NCBI RefSeq assembly: GCF_002160985.1
Contig: NZ_NFLQ01000007.1
Location: 90,373 to 154,372 of the forward strand
DNA from: Lachnoclostridium sp. An118
GTDB taxonomy: Bacteria; Bacillota; Clostridia; Lachnospirales; Lachnospiraceae
DNA: 64,000 nt
Direction: 5' to 3'
Shown here: positions 15,352 to 25,234 of the stretch, in pieces
How positions within the stretch are numbered: the stretch's first letter is position 1
Layout of the letters: each line of letters begins with the position of its first letter
Notes under the pieces: generated by a model
The model's input: the letters and a program-made list of their open reading frames with translations, nothing else
What the model was told of the DNA's origin: nothing
The model's database searches: none
Program-made: the position numbers and the translations under genes

Positions 15352-16077
15352 ATGGAAGTTAAGATTGATACCCACACCCACACTATTGCCAGCGGCCATG
15401 CCTACAATACGATCCGGGAGATGGCCTCCATGGCTGCAAGCAGGGGACTGGAGGGACTTGCCATCACGGAGCACGCCCCGGAGATGCCTGGAAGCTGCGG
15501 CCTTTACTATTTTCAGAACCTGAAGGTTGTTCCAAGGAAACTGGGGAATCTGAGGCTCCTGTTTGGTGTGGAGCTGAATATACTGGACGAGGACGGCACG
15601 GTGGATCTGCCGGAGCGGACGATCCGGTCGCTTGATATAGCGTTGGCCAGCATCCACCCGCCCTGCTACGGAAAGACCAGCGGCAGGGAGGAGAACACCA
15701 GGGCCTATGTCAATGCCATGAAAAAGGATTATATCGATATTATCGGGCACCCCGATGACGGGCGCTATGGGCCGGACTATGAGGTGCTTGCCAGGACGGC
15801 CAGGGAGACGGGGACTCTCCTGGAGATAAACAATTCATCCCTCCGGCCGGGAGGCTTCCGGGAGAATACCCACGACAATGCCCTGGAAATGCTCCGCTGC
15901 TGTAAAAAGTACGGCACAATGGTAACTCTTGGAAGCGATGCTCACGTGGATCTGGACATTGCGAACACCGAGTATTCGGCTAGGCTCCTGGCCGAGGCGG
16001 ATTTCCCGGAGGAGCTTGTGGCCAATACGTCCCTGGATAAGCTGATGTCCGCACTGAAGCGCAATGCCCTGAGATAA
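15352..16077 (+). CDS. PHP-domain phosphatase (YcdX-like)
   Basis: A 241-residue PHP-superfamily metal-dependent phosphoesterase. Trinuclear metal-site motifs are visible in order: DTHTHT near the N terminus, ITEHAPEMPG, the HPDDGRYGPDY segment and GSDAHVDLDI near the C terminus. YcdX-type enzymes hydrolyse small phosphate monoesters; the substrate here is unknown. ATG 15352 follows AAGGAGGAAG. Upstream in-frame codons would add an unlikely leader. Confidence 0.85.
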   Translation: MEVKIDTHTHTIASGHAYNTIREMASMAASRGLEGLAITEHAPEMPGSCGLYYFQNLKVVPRKLGNLRLLFGVELNILDEDGTVDLPERTIRSLDIALASIHPPCYGKTSGREENTRAYVNAMKKDYIDIIGHPDDGRYGPDYEVLARTARETGTLLEINNSSLRPGGFRENTHDNALEMLRCCKKYGTMVTLGSDAHVDLDIANTEYSARLLAEADFPEELVANTSLDKLMSALKRNALR

Positions 16078-16184
16078 CGGCCTTCTGCTCGAAGGGAAAA
16101 TAATCCCGCCTCCCTATGGACTTTATGAATTTAGTGTGCTAAAATATACGCATAATGAATTTCGTTTCGGAGGAGAGAATAAAT

Positions 16185-16481
16185 ATGAGCAAAAAAATCA
16201 GGACGGAGGCGGTTGACTATCTTTTTAGCGCCATACTGAGTCTGAAGGATAAAGAAGAGTGTTATATATTTTTTGAAGATATCTGTACCATCAATGAGTT
16301 GCTCTCCCTGTCGCAGCGGTTCGAGGTGGCCAAGATGCTGCGGGACCACAAGACCTATCTTGAGATCGCGGACAAGACCGGGGCCTCCACAGCCACCATC
16401 AGCAGGGTAAACCGCTCCCTAAACTACGGGAACGACGGCTACGACATGGTATTTGAGAGGATCAATAAAAAAGAAGAGTAG
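16185..16481 (+). CDS. YerC/YecD-family TrpR-related DNA-binding protein
   Basis: A 98-residue all-helical protein of the TrpR superfamily. The helix-turn-helix lies in TYLEIADKTGASTATISRVN, the family hallmark. Its role is unknown in most Firmicutes and it does not bind tryptophan in any established way. ATG 16185 follows GGAGGAGAG; an in-frame ATG at 16155 lies before that site. A strong bidirectional terminator follows. Confidence 0.85.
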   Translation: MSKKIRTEAVDYLFSAILSLKDKEECYIFFEDICTINELLSLSQRFEVAKMLRDHKTYLEIADKTGASTATISRVNRSLNYGNDGYDMVFERINKKEE

Positions 16482-16487
16482 AGATAA

Positions 16488-16519
16488 AAAAGAAGATTGC
16501 CTGGCGGCAATCTTCTTTT
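16488..16519. terminator. Bidirectional terminator
   Basis: AAAAGAAGATTGCC (16488-16501) pairs perfectly with GGCAATCTTCTTTT (16506-16519). A-runs and T-runs on either side let it serve both the YerC-like gene and the converging DUF1836 gene. Confidence 0.85.
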
Positions 16520-16529
16520 AGACAGGGGC

Positions 16530-17132
16530 CTATTTTTTCTCCTCAGAGCCGGGAAGCTGGTCGATCAGCTTTTCCATGAGGAGTTTTTTTACGTAGACAT
16601 CAAAGGCAAGGCTGCAGATGAAGGAGAAGAGCTGAAGGGATTCCCGGTCCTCCTCCGGCGCGTCCTGGAAGGTCTCGGCAGATGTGCTGTACATTTTTGC
16701 GATATCCTTAGCCAGATGGTCAATCCTGGATTTCTCCAGACTGCACACCTCCTCATAAACAGATGTGATGTCAAAATCCTCCCCGTTGTGAAAATATTTC
16801 TCTGTGAGAGGCTTAAGGAGCGTCTCGATATCTTTGATGGAGAGGATATTTTTAAAATAGTAGATAAAGATCAGGACCAGCACATGCTCCTTGGAGTATT
16901 TCTTTTTCACCGGAGGGGGGAGGAGATTGTTCTTTGCATAGTTGTTGATCATGGTCTTCGTCAGTATCTTGTCCTCGCCGTGCCGGCGGGTGGAGCCGAG
17001 CTGGCTCTCCATAAAGGTCGTGACCTGGTCCATGTACAGGTCAATATTCGGAATATCCTGAGGCTTCACGTAGTCGATGCGGGAGAGGCTCTGCAGGATA
17101 CTGTTCAGCATATCTTTTGTGTCAATTGTCAT
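16530..17132 (-). CDS. DUF1836 protein (MerR-like HTH)
   Basis: A 200-residue protein matching DUF1836 of Firmicutes. The segment ILTKTMINNYAKNNLLPPPV, then YSKEHVLVLIFIYYFKNILS, is the family's MerR-like winged-helix signature. The function is unknown, presumably DNA binding. GAGGTGG precedes the ATG on the minus strand. It is monocistronic with its own promoter and a terminator shared with the YerC-like gene. Confidence 0.8.
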   Translation of the reverse strand: MTIDTKDMLNSILQSLSRIDYVKPQDIPNIDLYMDQVTTFMESQLGSTRRHGEDKILTKTMINNYAKNNLLPPPVKKKYSKEHVLVLIFIYYFKNILSIKDIETLLKPLTEKYFHNGEDFDITSVYEEVCSLEKSRIDHLAKDIAKMYSTSAETFQDAPEEDRESLQLFSFICSLAFDVYVKKLLMEKLIDQLPGSEEKK

Positions 17133-17155
17133 AGTTTCACCACCTCAATGTATCT

Positions 17156-17184
17156 ATTATATAGTATCCAAAACCAGATGACAA
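17156..17184 (-). promoter_or_regulatory. Predicted promoter of the DUF1836 gene
   Basis: On the minus strand: -35 TTGTCA (17179-17184), 17-base spacer, -10 TATAAT (17156-17161). The leader is only about 17 bases. Confidence 0.6.
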
Positions 17185-17250
17185 GAGTGGCCCGACGTGT
17201 TTTTTGAAAATGCTTTTAAGCACATTTTACTATGTATGGCCGGAAAATTC

Positions 17251-17259
17251 TGCTATAAT
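17251..17259 (+). promoter_or_regulatory. Extended -10 element before the NYN/LOTUS gene
   Basis: TGCTATAAT is a perfect extended -10; no good -35 is visible. A small palindrome, TGCTTTTAAGCA (17212-17223), lies about 30 bases upstream. Confidence 0.5.
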
Positions 17260-17310
17260 AAATAAGAATGTGTTATTCAGAACGGAATGATCTAATTGGA
17301 GGTAACAGGC

Positions 17311-18231
17311 GTGGAAGACAGGTTTGCACTGCTCATCGATGCGGACAATGTATCGTCCAGGTACATTGAGCCCATACTGGATGAGCTTTCAAAATACGGA
17401 AAAGTGACATATAAAAGGATTTACGGGGACTGGACCAGCACCAACAATTCAGGGTGGAAGGAGGAGCTTTTAAACAACTCGATCACTCCCATCCAGCAGT
17501 TCAGCTACACTCACGGGAAAAATGCCACAGACTCGGCTATGATCATTGACGCCATGGACATGCTGTATACAAGCGAGCTGGAGGGCTTCTGCCTTGTGTC
17601 CAGCGACAGTGATTTCACCAAGCTGGCCAGCCGCCTGAGGGAGAGCGGCAAGACAGTCATCGGGATGGGCGAGAACAAGACGCCGGCTCCTTTCCGCAAG
17701 GCATGTGACATATTCACCGTGCTGGAGCTTCTCATGGAGGAGAATATGGGAGACAGTGATGTGGTGGACAGGAGCCAGATCGAGGAGGCGGTCATCCGCA
17801 TTATCACGGAGAACCAGAACGATGACAGGAAGACCGGCCTTGGAGAGGTGGGAAGCCGTCTTGTGAAGCTGTACCCGGATTTTGACGTCCGCCGCTATGG
17901 ATACAGCCTTCTGTCCCGGTTCCTGGAATCCTGCCCTAAGCTGAAGCTGATACAGTCCGGCTCCCAGATCACAGTGACGCTCTTTGAGGACAAGAGCAGG
18001 AGAGAGCAGATTGAGGAGTTTATCTTAAAGCAGATCAAGGACAGCGGGAAACACGGCATTTTCCTGAGCGTCCTGGGGAACCGGATACGGAATAAATTCG
18101 GGGACTTTAAGGTGCGGGATTACGGGTATTCCCAGTTCAAACAGTACATCCAGAGCTTCCACGGCGTCCATGTGCTGGATGACGGAGAGCATAACAGAGT
18201 GATATACAGCAAAAAGGATGAGCATAAATGA
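17311..18231 (+). CDS. NYN-domain protein with OST-HTH/LOTUS repeats
   Basis: A 306-residue protein. Residues 1-140 form a NYN/PIN-like nuclease domain with acidic residues in LLIDADNVSS, DSAMIIDAMDMLYT and LVSSDSDF. Two C-terminal OST-HTH/LOTUS modules follow (about 160-230 and 235-300), each ending in a similar phrase: RRYGYSLLSRFLES and RDYGYSQFKQYIQS. LOTUS domains bind RNA, so an RNA-processing role is likely. GTG 17311 is preferred because TTGGAGG precedes it. The stop overlaps the ATG of the AEC transporter (ATGA), so the two are translationally coupled. Confidence 0.85.
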   Translation: MEDRFALLIDADNVSSRYIEPILDELSKYGKVTYKRIYGDWTSTNNSGWKEELLNNSITPIQQFSYTHGKNATDSAMIIDAMDMLYTSELEGFCLVSSDSDFTKLASRLRESGKTVIGMGENKTPAPFRKACDIFTVLELLMEENMGDSDVVDRSQIEEAVIRIITENQNDDRKTGLGEVGSRLVKLYPDFDVRRYGYSLLSRFLESCPKLKLIQSGSQITVTLFEDKSRREQIEEFILKQIKDSGKHGIFLSVLGNRIRNKFGDFKVRDYGYSQFKQYIQSFHGVHVLDDGEHNRVIYSKKDEHK

Positions 18232-19148
18232 AGATAGACGGGCTTTTTGACCTCCAGGTCATGATGTTTCTTCTCATGGCTGTGGGGGTCGTCCTGAGAA
18301 AAATGAATATTATCACAAAAGAGGGCAAGGGCATGATGACGGACCTTGTCATCGATCTGATCCTCCCCTGCAATATCATATCCGCCTTCTACATGCCCAT
18401 GGACAAGTCGGTGTTTGTGGCGGAGCTGGAAATCCTTGTCATCTCCATACTGATACAGATTTTCTGTACCTTTGTGAGCGCTGTGTTTTACCGGAGGGTG
18501 CCAAGAGAGAAAAAGATGGTCCTCCAGTACGCCACGGTCTGCTCCAATGCAGGCTTTCTCGGAAATCCGGTGGCGGAGGGACTCTACGGCTCCATCGGCC
18601 TTCTGTACGCCTCCGTCTATCTGATCCCCCAGCGGATCGTCATGTGGTCGGCGGGGGTCTCCTATTTCACCGAGTCCCCCAGCAAAAGGGAAGTGGTAAA
18701 AAAGGTGCTGAAGCATCCCTGTATCGTGGCGGTGGAAATCGGTATCGTGCTGATGGTGACTCAGATACAGCTGCCCGGCTTCCTGAGCTCTGCCATTGAC
18801 AATGTGGGGGGCTGCACCACGGCTATCACCATGATCCTCATAGGGACCATCCTGACAGATGCGGATATGCGCCATATCCTGACAAAGACTACGGTGCTCT
18901 ACTCCTTTGTCCGGCTGGTATTTATCCCGGCTGTGGTGTTCGCGGGGTGCTGGCTTGCCGGCATTGACTCCGTTGTGGCCGGGGTCTCCGTGACCCTTGC
19001 GGCCATGCCCGCAGGAACGACCACAGCCATCCTGGCCATGAAGTACCACGGGGATGAAGAGTTCGCGACCCAGTGCGTTGTCCTTACCACCCTTCTCTCA
19101 GTGGTGGCCATCCCTGTGTGGAGTCTTATCATACACAGCGCCCTGTAG
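18228..19148 (+). CDS. AEC-family transporter (auxin efflux carrier/malate permease type)
   Basis: A 306-residue polytopic membrane protein of the AEC family, with about ten hydrophobic segments and the typical ATVCSNAGFLGNPVAEGLYG motif near residue 100. AEC members carry organic acids such as malate; the substrate here is unknown. It overlaps the NYN/LOTUS gene by four bases (ATGA), which is an odd pairing of RNA-binding and transport genes. It converges on the HAD phosphatase gene with only eight bases between stops and no obvious terminator. Confidence 0.88.
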   Translation: MKIDGLFDLQVMMFLLMAVGVVLRKMNIITKEGKGMMTDLVIDLILPCNIISAFYMPMDKSVFVAELEILVISILIQIFCTFVSAVFYRRVPREKKMVLQYATVCSNAGFLGNPVAEGLYGSIGLLYASVYLIPQRIVMWSAGVSYFTESPSKREVVKKVLKHPCIVAVEIGIVLMVTQIQLPGFLSSAIDNVGGCTTAITMILIGTILTDADMRHILTKTTVLYSFVRLVFIPAVVFAGCWLAGIDSVVAGVSVTLAAMPAGTTTAILAMKYHGDEEFATQCVVLTTLLSVVAIPVWSLIIHSAL

Positions 19149-19156
19149 GGGAGCGC

Positions 19157-19792
19157 TTATCCGGCCAGCTCCGGCAGCTCCCGGATGGAGGAGATGGAGG
19201 CGAGGCAGTCCTTTTCCGCCACCTGGCCAAATCCGTAAGAAGCAAAGATAAAAGGGATGCCCGCCTGTGCGGCAGCCTTCTGGTCCCCGGCAGTATCGCC
19301 TACATAGCAGGTGCTGCCGGGGACATTTCTGTCCATGACAAGACGGATGTTCTCGCCCTTTGTCTTTTTTGTGTTGCCAAAGCATTCTATATCTGTGATA
19401 TATTTTTCAAGGCCGGTCTTCCTGAGAAAAAGTTCGATATAGCCGCTCTGGCAGTTGCTGACGATAAAGAGCCTGTGGGTCCCGGAGAGGGCGGCGATGG
19501 TCTCCCGGATATCCGGATAGAGGGGTGGGATATCCAGCCTCTCCAGAAATTCGTCCTCGTACCGGCAGCAGGCCTCCATGAGCACGTCCCGCTCAGGCAG
19601 GGGCAGGTGGGGGAAGAGATCCTCCGCGATCACGTCCATCGTCTTCCCGAATTCGTTTTTCAGCTGCTCTCCGGTGATGCCCGCCGGGGGATAGCCCAGC
19701 GTCTCAACTGCGTGATTCCACGAGTCTGCCACAGTTTTGGTGGTATCCCACAAAGTTCCGTCCACATCGAAAATAATATTTTCAAATTTCAT
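19157..19792 (-). CDS. HAD-family phosphatase (phosphoglycolate-phosphatase-like)
   Basis: A 211-residue HAD hydrolase of subfamily IA. Motif I is FDVDGTLWDT with both aspartates, motif II is FIVSNC, motif III is the lysine in NTKKTKGENI and motif IV is YVGDTAGD. The cap region (residues 15-90) is helical. The substrate is not identifiable and Gph- or PpaX-like activity is possible. The start ATG 19792 follows AAAGGAAA on the minus strand; an ATG six codons upstream lacks a site. Confidence 0.85.
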   Translation of the reverse strand: MKFENIIFDVDGTLWDTTKTVADSWNHAVETLGYPPAGITGEQLKNEFGKTMDVIAEDLFPHLPLPERDVLMEACCRYEDEFLERLDIPPLYPDIRETIAALSGTHRLFIVSNCQSGYIELFLRKTGLEKYITDIECFGNTKKTKGENIRLVMDRNVPGSTCYVGDTAGDQKAAAQAGIPFIFASYGFGQVAEKDCLASISSIRELPELAG

Positions 19793-19918
19793 AATGATTT
19801 CCTTTCCCAAAAGCCAAAATTCCTATTCCAGTCTATCATAAGTCCCACATTTTTGGGAGAAATATTGTGCAGTTTTCCAGGGAAAACAAGTGAGGGGCCA
19901 GGGTAGGAAATAAAAAAG

Positions 19919-19947
19919 TTGACAGCTTGGAGAGTTTATAGTAGAAT
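19919..19947 (+). promoter_or_regulatory. Predicted promoter of the SleB-like gene
   Basis: -35 TTGACA (19919-19924), 17-base spacer, -10 TAGAAT (19942-19947). The leader to ATG 20049 is about 95 bases and AT-rich. Confidence 0.6.
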
Positions 19948-20048
19948 AGCCGGCGTAACATTTTTGTAATATTCGTAATACATGTGCAATAAAGTGCATA
20001 TAAATATAAAACAAATGTAAGAATATTACAGGAGATCAGGAGGAGTAT

Positions 20049-20681
20049 ATGAAATTAATGAGGATGAAAAGCCTATTTTGTGCCACAGCTGTGATGACAG
20101 CATGTACCTTCTGTACAGCCGGATTTACCAGCTATGCCATGTCGCCGGACCAGGGGAGAGACGGCGGTGCGCTCACGGCAGAGGGCAGCGTGCTGAAAGA
20201 TGAGATAGCCCAGACAATGACAGAGACTGCCAGAGAGATTGCTGTAGAGAAGAAGACTCAGAGAGAAGAGGAGCTGAAGGCCCAGGCGGAAGCTGCCAGA
20301 CAGGCGGAGGAGGCCAGGAAAGCGGCAGAGGAGGCTGCGCGCCAGGCCAGGGAGGCGGACCAGAGACTGCTGGCAGCCCTGATCTTCTGCGAGGCCGGCA
20401 ACCAGCCCTACGAAGGACAGGTGGCCGTGGGAGCCGTGGTCATGAACCGGGTGAACAGCGTCGCTTATCCGGGCTCCATCCGTGAAGTCATCTATCAGTC
20501 CGGTCAGTTCGGACCTGCCATGACCGGGTGGCTGGACCAGGTCCTGGCAAACGGCAGCTATACCCAGACTGCTCTGCAGGCCGCGGCGGACGCCCTGGCA
20601 GGCAGTGACCCGGTGGAGGGATGTCTCTCCTTTGGAAACGGAAATTACGGCATCCGCATTGGCGACCACTATTTTCACTAA
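20049..20681 (+). CDS. Secreted cell-wall hydrolase (SleB-type)
   Basis: A 210-residue exported protein. A signal peptide covers residues 1-30 (cleavage near TSYA-M). Residues 60-115 are a coiled-coil rich in Ala/Glu/Lys. The C-terminal ~95 residues are a SleB/CwlJ-type domain starting LLAALIFCEAGNQPYEGQ, whose Glu is the expected catalytic residue, followed by VAVGAVVMNRVNS. SleB-type enzymes cut peptidoglycan as lytic transglycosylases during spore germination or growth. RBS GGAGG lies eight bases before the ATG. Confidence 0.85.
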   Translation: MKLMRMKSLFCATAVMTACTFCTAGFTSYAMSPDQGRDGGALTAEGSVLKDEIAQTMTETAREIAVEKKTQREEELKAQAEAARQAEEARKAAEEAARQAREADQRLLAALIFCEAGNQPYEGQVAVGAVVMNRVNSVAYPGSIREVIYQSGQFGPAMTGWLDQVLANGSYTQTALQAAADALAGSDPVEGCLSFGNGNYGIRIGDHYFH

Positions 20682-20703
20682 ATAATGAGACATACAAAAT
20701 TAC

Positions 20704-20720
20704 TTGAGAAAAGTTCTCAA
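20704..20720. repeat. Inverted repeat upstream of the eno promoter
   Basis: TTGAGAA-AAG-TTCTCAA is a perfect 7-3-7 inverted repeat just upstream of the predicted eno -35. There is no T run, so an operator is more likely than a terminator. Confidence 0.45.
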
Positions 20721-20728
20721 TTAATAGG

Positions 20729-20757
20729 TTGATGATCCATCTTTCTTCTGGTACGAT
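20729..20757 (+). promoter_or_regulatory. Predicted promoter of eno
   Basis: -35 TTGATG (20729-20734), 17-base spacer, extended -10 TGGTACGAT ending at 20757. Confidence 0.45.
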
Positions 20758-20763
20758 ACATAT

Positions 20764-20781
20764 AGTTAGTATTTACTAACT
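20764..20781. promoter_or_regulatory. Palindromic candidate operator at the eno transcription start
   Basis: AGTTAGTATTTACTAACT is a perfect 8-2-8 palindrome placed just after the predicted -10, a typical repressor site. No regulator is identified. Confidence 0.45.
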
Positions 20782-20793
20782 GTGTGTGGATAA

Positions 20794-22167
<1,374 letters not shown>

Positions 22168-22192
22168 GTAAGTGAAGACATTTTCTCCTTTC

Positions 22193-22235
22193 AGGCAGGT
22201 CAGCCCGCGGGATTTCCCCGGGCGGCCTGCCTTTT
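22193..22235 (+). terminator. Terminator of eno
   Basis: AGGCAGG and CCTGCCT arms enclose a GC-rich inner stem, followed by TTTT (22232-22235). Confidence 0.8.
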
Positions 22236-22297
22236 ATGTATTGTTTTACCATGCTTTGTTTTTACAGACAGCCTTGATTATGTATTACGAATAAAAA

Positions 22298-22314
22298 TTA
22301 ATGTTTAACATTAA
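22298..22314. promoter_or_regulatory. Perfect palindrome upstream of the DUF2975/XRE operon
   Basis: TTAATGTT-T-AACATTAA is a perfect 8-1-8 palindrome just upstream of the predicted promoter. It is a plausible site for the XRE regulator encoded at the end of the operon. Confidence 0.45.
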
Positions 22315-22321
22315 AAATATA

Positions 22322-22350
22322 TTGTAATTCATAAAATATGCCGCTATACT
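22322..22350 (+). promoter_or_regulatory. Predicted promoter of the DUF2975/XRE operon
   Basis: -35 TTGTAA (22322-22327), 17-base spacer, -10 TATACT (22345-22350). Confidence 0.55.
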
Positions 22351-22425
22351 GGATGTAGATGATAAAATGAGCGAAGCGGATTAAAACCGTGGAGAAGGAC
22401 CAAGACAGGAGAGGAGGAGATATGT

Positions 22426-22932
22426 ATGGATGAGAAGATCAGGGTGGACTGCAGCCGGGAGCAGGATGTTCCCGGCGGAAAGATGTTCCGCAGACTGACG
22501 GTTGTGACGATCATTTTTCTTGTGATAATAGCGGGCTGCACAGTTATGTATCTGGACTGGTTTCTGGACCGGGAGGTCTGGGCGGGAGACAATGCGGCTG
22601 CTGTTTTGTGGGGATTGCTGTTGTCTGTCCTGTCCTGGTTCTGGGCGGGAGCGCTTATACGTGTGACAGCAAGGCTGCATGACGGACAAAGAATTCTCGG
22701 AAAGGGAATCTACAGGGCTATGTATGTGAGCGGTATCAGCGTGACTGTGGCCTCCATAGTTTTTCCCTTTGTGCCAGGCTACAGGATCATGTTGGGCCTG
22801 CATATACTGAAGATTTCCGATGTCTTTGTGATTGACGGCTTCCCCTTTGTGATCGGACTTCTCTGCCTGATACTGGGATATATCCTCCGGGTGGGGCTGG
22901 CCTGTCAAAATGAGGTGGAAGAGACGATATAG
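22426..22932 (+). CDS. DUF2975-like membrane protein
   Basis: A 168-residue protein with four hydrophobic segments (about residues 25-45, 55-80, 98-118 and 136-156). It resembles DUF2975 membrane proteins in size, topology and its final segment (FPFVIGLLCLILGYILRVG, then a short acidic tail). The DUF2975 family is nearly always found next to a small XRE regulator, as here. Function is unknown. GAGGAGG precedes the ATG. It is first in a three-gene operon. Confidence 0.7.
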   Translation: MDEKIRVDCSREQDVPGGKMFRRLTVVTIIFLVIIAGCTVMYLDWFLDREVWAGDNAAAVLWGLLLSVLSWFWAGALIRVTARLHDGQRILGKGIYRAMYVSGISVTVASIVFPFVPGYRIMLGLHILKISDVFVIDGFPFVIGLLCLILGYILRVGLACQNEVEETI

Positions 22933-22950
22933 ATACAGGAGGAACTTGGT

Positions 22951-23571
22951 ATGAACTTTATAGGAGAAAGAGAAACCGCGGGAAATGTGGTGAAGAAAAG
23001 ATGCAGTGAGATTGGGATGCTCTTCCGCATCCTGTTCTGGATCTCCCTTCTTTTTCTGGCGGCAAAGGTAATATGGACCATCTACATAGGGACCATGCCC
23101 GGGTCTTCGTTCCGGCTGACTCTGATGGAAGCAGAAGGCCTGACCTACGGGGTGGCAGCCTATGAGGCGGGACAGAGGATTGAATTCCAGGAGGGAGTCC
23201 TAAGCTATGCCGCCAGTAGCTCTCCCAAGCTCTGTTTTATGGCGGGGATGGCGGTATCTGTGCTTCTTGGCGCTGTCACCACCTGGATACTCTGGCTGGT
23301 GAGGCGTATTTTCCGGAACGTGGAGAAGCAGGAGACGCCCTTTGAAAAGGAAAACAGCAGGGCAGTGCGTAGGATCGGTTTCCTTGTGGTTGTCTACTCG
23401 CTCGTTTACACCCTTGTCCTGCCGCTGCTGTGCTCTGCTCTGGGGCTGGGGAGGGCGCAGGTCTCACTGGTAGACGGAAAGATGGTGCTGGTGGGCTGCC
23501 TGATCATCAGCCTGTCCTACATTTTTGAGTACGGCTCTGCGCTTCAGCAGGAAGCGGACGAGACATTGTGA
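22951..23571 (+). CDS. DUF2975 membrane protein
   Basis: A 206-residue protein with four membrane segments. An extracytoplasmic loop of about 60 residues lies between the first and second, and the cytoplasmic segment RRIFRNVEKQETPFEKENSR before the third is the most recognisable DUF2975 signature. It is 18 bases after the related upstream gene and 10 bases before the XRE gene. The two membrane proteins look like diverged paralogues and may form a heteromeric complex. ACAGGAGG precedes ATG 22951. Confidence 0.8.
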   Translation: MNFIGERETAGNVVKKRCSEIGMLFRILFWISLLFLAAKVIWTIYIGTMPGSSFRLTLMEAEGLTYGVAAYEAGQRIEFQEGVLSYAASSSPKLCFMAGMAVSVLLGAVTTWILWLVRRIFRNVEKQETPFEKENSRAVRRIGFLVVVYSLVYTLVLPLLCSALGLGRAQVSLVDGKMVLVGCLIISLSYIFEYGSALQQEADETL

Positions 23572-23581
23572 GGTGAGAGAT

Positions 23582-23803
23582 ATGTCCATTATACTTCGAC
23601 TTGACAGGGTGATGGCGGACCGGAAAATGTCTCTGAATGAGCTGTCCGAGCGTGTGGGGATTTCCAATGTAAACCTGTCCAATTTAAAGACAGGGAAGGT
23701 GAAGGCCATCCGGTTCTCCACGCTGGATGCCATCTGTGATGTGCTGGACTGCCAGCCCGGCGACATACTGGAGTACCAGAGGGAGGAGCCGGGCGGCAGA
23801 TAA
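23582..23803 (+). CDS. XRE-family small HTH regulator
   Basis: A 73-residue Cro/CI-type helix-turn-helix protein (MSIILRLDRVMADRKMSLNE, with recognition helix region ISNVNLSNLKTGKVKAIRFS). This is the short regulator typical of DUF2975 loci. It has no ligand-binding domain. GTGAGGTGAGAG precedes ATG 23582. It probably regulates its own operon, perhaps through the palindrome at 22298-22314. Confidence 0.85.
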   Translation: MSIILRLDRVMADRKMSLNELSERVGISNVNLSNLKTGKVKAIRFSTLDAICDVLDCQPGDILEYQREEPGGR

Positions 23804-23820
23804 AAGGAAAGGCGACAGGG

Positions 23821-25173
23821 TCACGGCTGCTCAGAGGCGAGGCGGCCGGCACAGGCAAGAGCGATGCGGAAGAATTTTCCACAGCTCTTGATGCCGTATT
23901 CCGGCAGGTCGTTCATCTGCCAGCTGTCTCCGTCAAAGCTGTCCAGACTATAAAAGAAGGGGTAGAGCTCTGCCCCGCGGAAGGTGGAAACGGCCAGAGC
24001 CGCCGCATATTCCATCTCCACAGCCAGACATCCCTGTGACCGCATCTGGGCAACCTGGGAGTCGAGCTCCCGGTAAATGGCGTCTGTGGTCCAGATTTTT
24101 CCGGTGACACTGGGGATTTGCAGCTCTGCAAGGATTTTTTTCATAAAAGTGAGAGAGTGATCCGGTGTGGTCAGCTCCGGGGAAGGCGGGCAGTAGTGGA
24201 AACTGGTGCCCTCGTCCCGCAGGGCAGAGGAGGGGAGGATGATCCGGTCCTTTGTCCTTGCTTCATCCAGGCTTCCGCAGCTCCCGAAGAGGATGATCTT
24301 CTCCGCACCCATGGCAATGACCTCCTCTAGTCCCACGGCGCAGGCGGGAGCTCCCACGCGGGAGAGAAAAAGGGCCGCTTTTTTCCCTCCGGCAGACACC
24401 TCATACACCGGCAGCTCTCCGTTGGCGGTTTTCAGGGATGCAATTACCCGGACCGGATTTTCCCGGACAAACTGTGCGATCATGTCCTGCGAGAAGGTGG
24501 TGATGCACACTCTGGGAAAGCCGGGAATCCCGGGTATGACATCCGCAGGATTGATGAGAGCTGTCCCGGCCTTTTCCGCTTGGGCTCCAATCTGGTCCCT
24601 TACCAGGATTTTTCGGATTTCCCCTGTGACGCGGGATGGGATAGACCGGACGGTGGGAGCAATCTGGCTGTACAGCCGGACACCCTGATAGGAAAAGAGG
24701 AGCAGATCACACACAGCAGGGATGTCCACCTGCCGAAATTCACCCCGGCCCATGCCGTACTGTATCAGCTCTGTCCACATGTCCACAGATCGCTGGTACT
24801 GGAGGGAGATGGGATTTTCCCCGGAGGCCGCTTCCGGACTGCTGAAATATTCATAGATAGCCAGGGATAGGCAGGAGGAACTGTCTGTCATTTCCGCCTC
24901 ATAGCGGTCCAGAACATCGTCCAGTATGTCAGCAGCGCTTTTACCCATTTTGATCTTCGCGCGGAATTCATTTTCCTGCAGCCCCATGAGATCATCTATG
25001 ATTTCCCGGAAAATCTGTCCGGTGCTGCTGTAGTGGCAGTAGAGGCCGCCCCGGCTCAGCCCGGTAATTTCACAAATATCCTTCATGGTTACTTCTTTAA
25101 ATCCCTTTTGCGAAAAGAGAGCAAGGGATTTCTTTTTGATCCTTTCCCTGGTCTGGGCTCCGCGTATGCTCAT
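23821..25173 (-). CDS. TetR-type regulator fused to a nucleoside phosphorylase-like domain
   Basis: A 450-residue single frame with two parts. Residues 1-200 are a TetR regulator: HTH in TMKDICEITGLSRGGLYCHY, then an all-helical ligand domain. Residues 210-450 match the PNP/UDP phosphorylase family (AVGLEEVIAMGAEKIILFGS, then a CGSL turn; ALRDEGTSFHYCPPSPE; CLAVEMEYAAALAVSTF). The Glu-Met-Glu and ribose/phosphate-site residues look retained, so it may bind or split a nucleoside. A regulator whose effector domain resembles a nucleoside enzyme is unusual. ATG 25173 follows GGGAGG. Two matching palindromes sit at its promoter, indicating autoregulation. Confidence 0.85.
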   Translation of the reverse strand: MSIRGAQTRERIKKKSLALFSQKGFKEVTMKDICEITGLSRGGLYCHYSSTGQIFREIIDDLMGLQENEFRAKIKMGKSAADILDDVLDRYEAEMTDSSSCLSLAIYEYFSSPEAASGENPISLQYQRSVDMWTELIQYGMGRGEFRQVDIPAVCDLLLFSYQGVRLYSQIAPTVRSIPSRVTGEIRKILVRDQIGAQAEKAGTALINPADVIPGIPGFPRVCITTFSQDMIAQFVRENPVRVIASLKTANGELPVYEVSAGGKKAALFLSRVGAPACAVGLEEVIAMGAEKIILFGSCGSLDEARTKDRIILPSSALRDEGTSFHYCPPSPELTTPDHSLTFMKKILAELQIPSVTGKIWTTDAIYRELDSQVAQMRSQGCLAVEMEYAAALAVSTFRGAELYPFFYSLDSFDGDSWQMNDLPEYGIKSCGKFFRIALACAGRLASEQP

Positions 25174-25234
25174 ATAGGTTCCTCCCTGGTCATGATAATG
25201 AGAACGATCAATCATTTCTGTACACAAATTTGCC

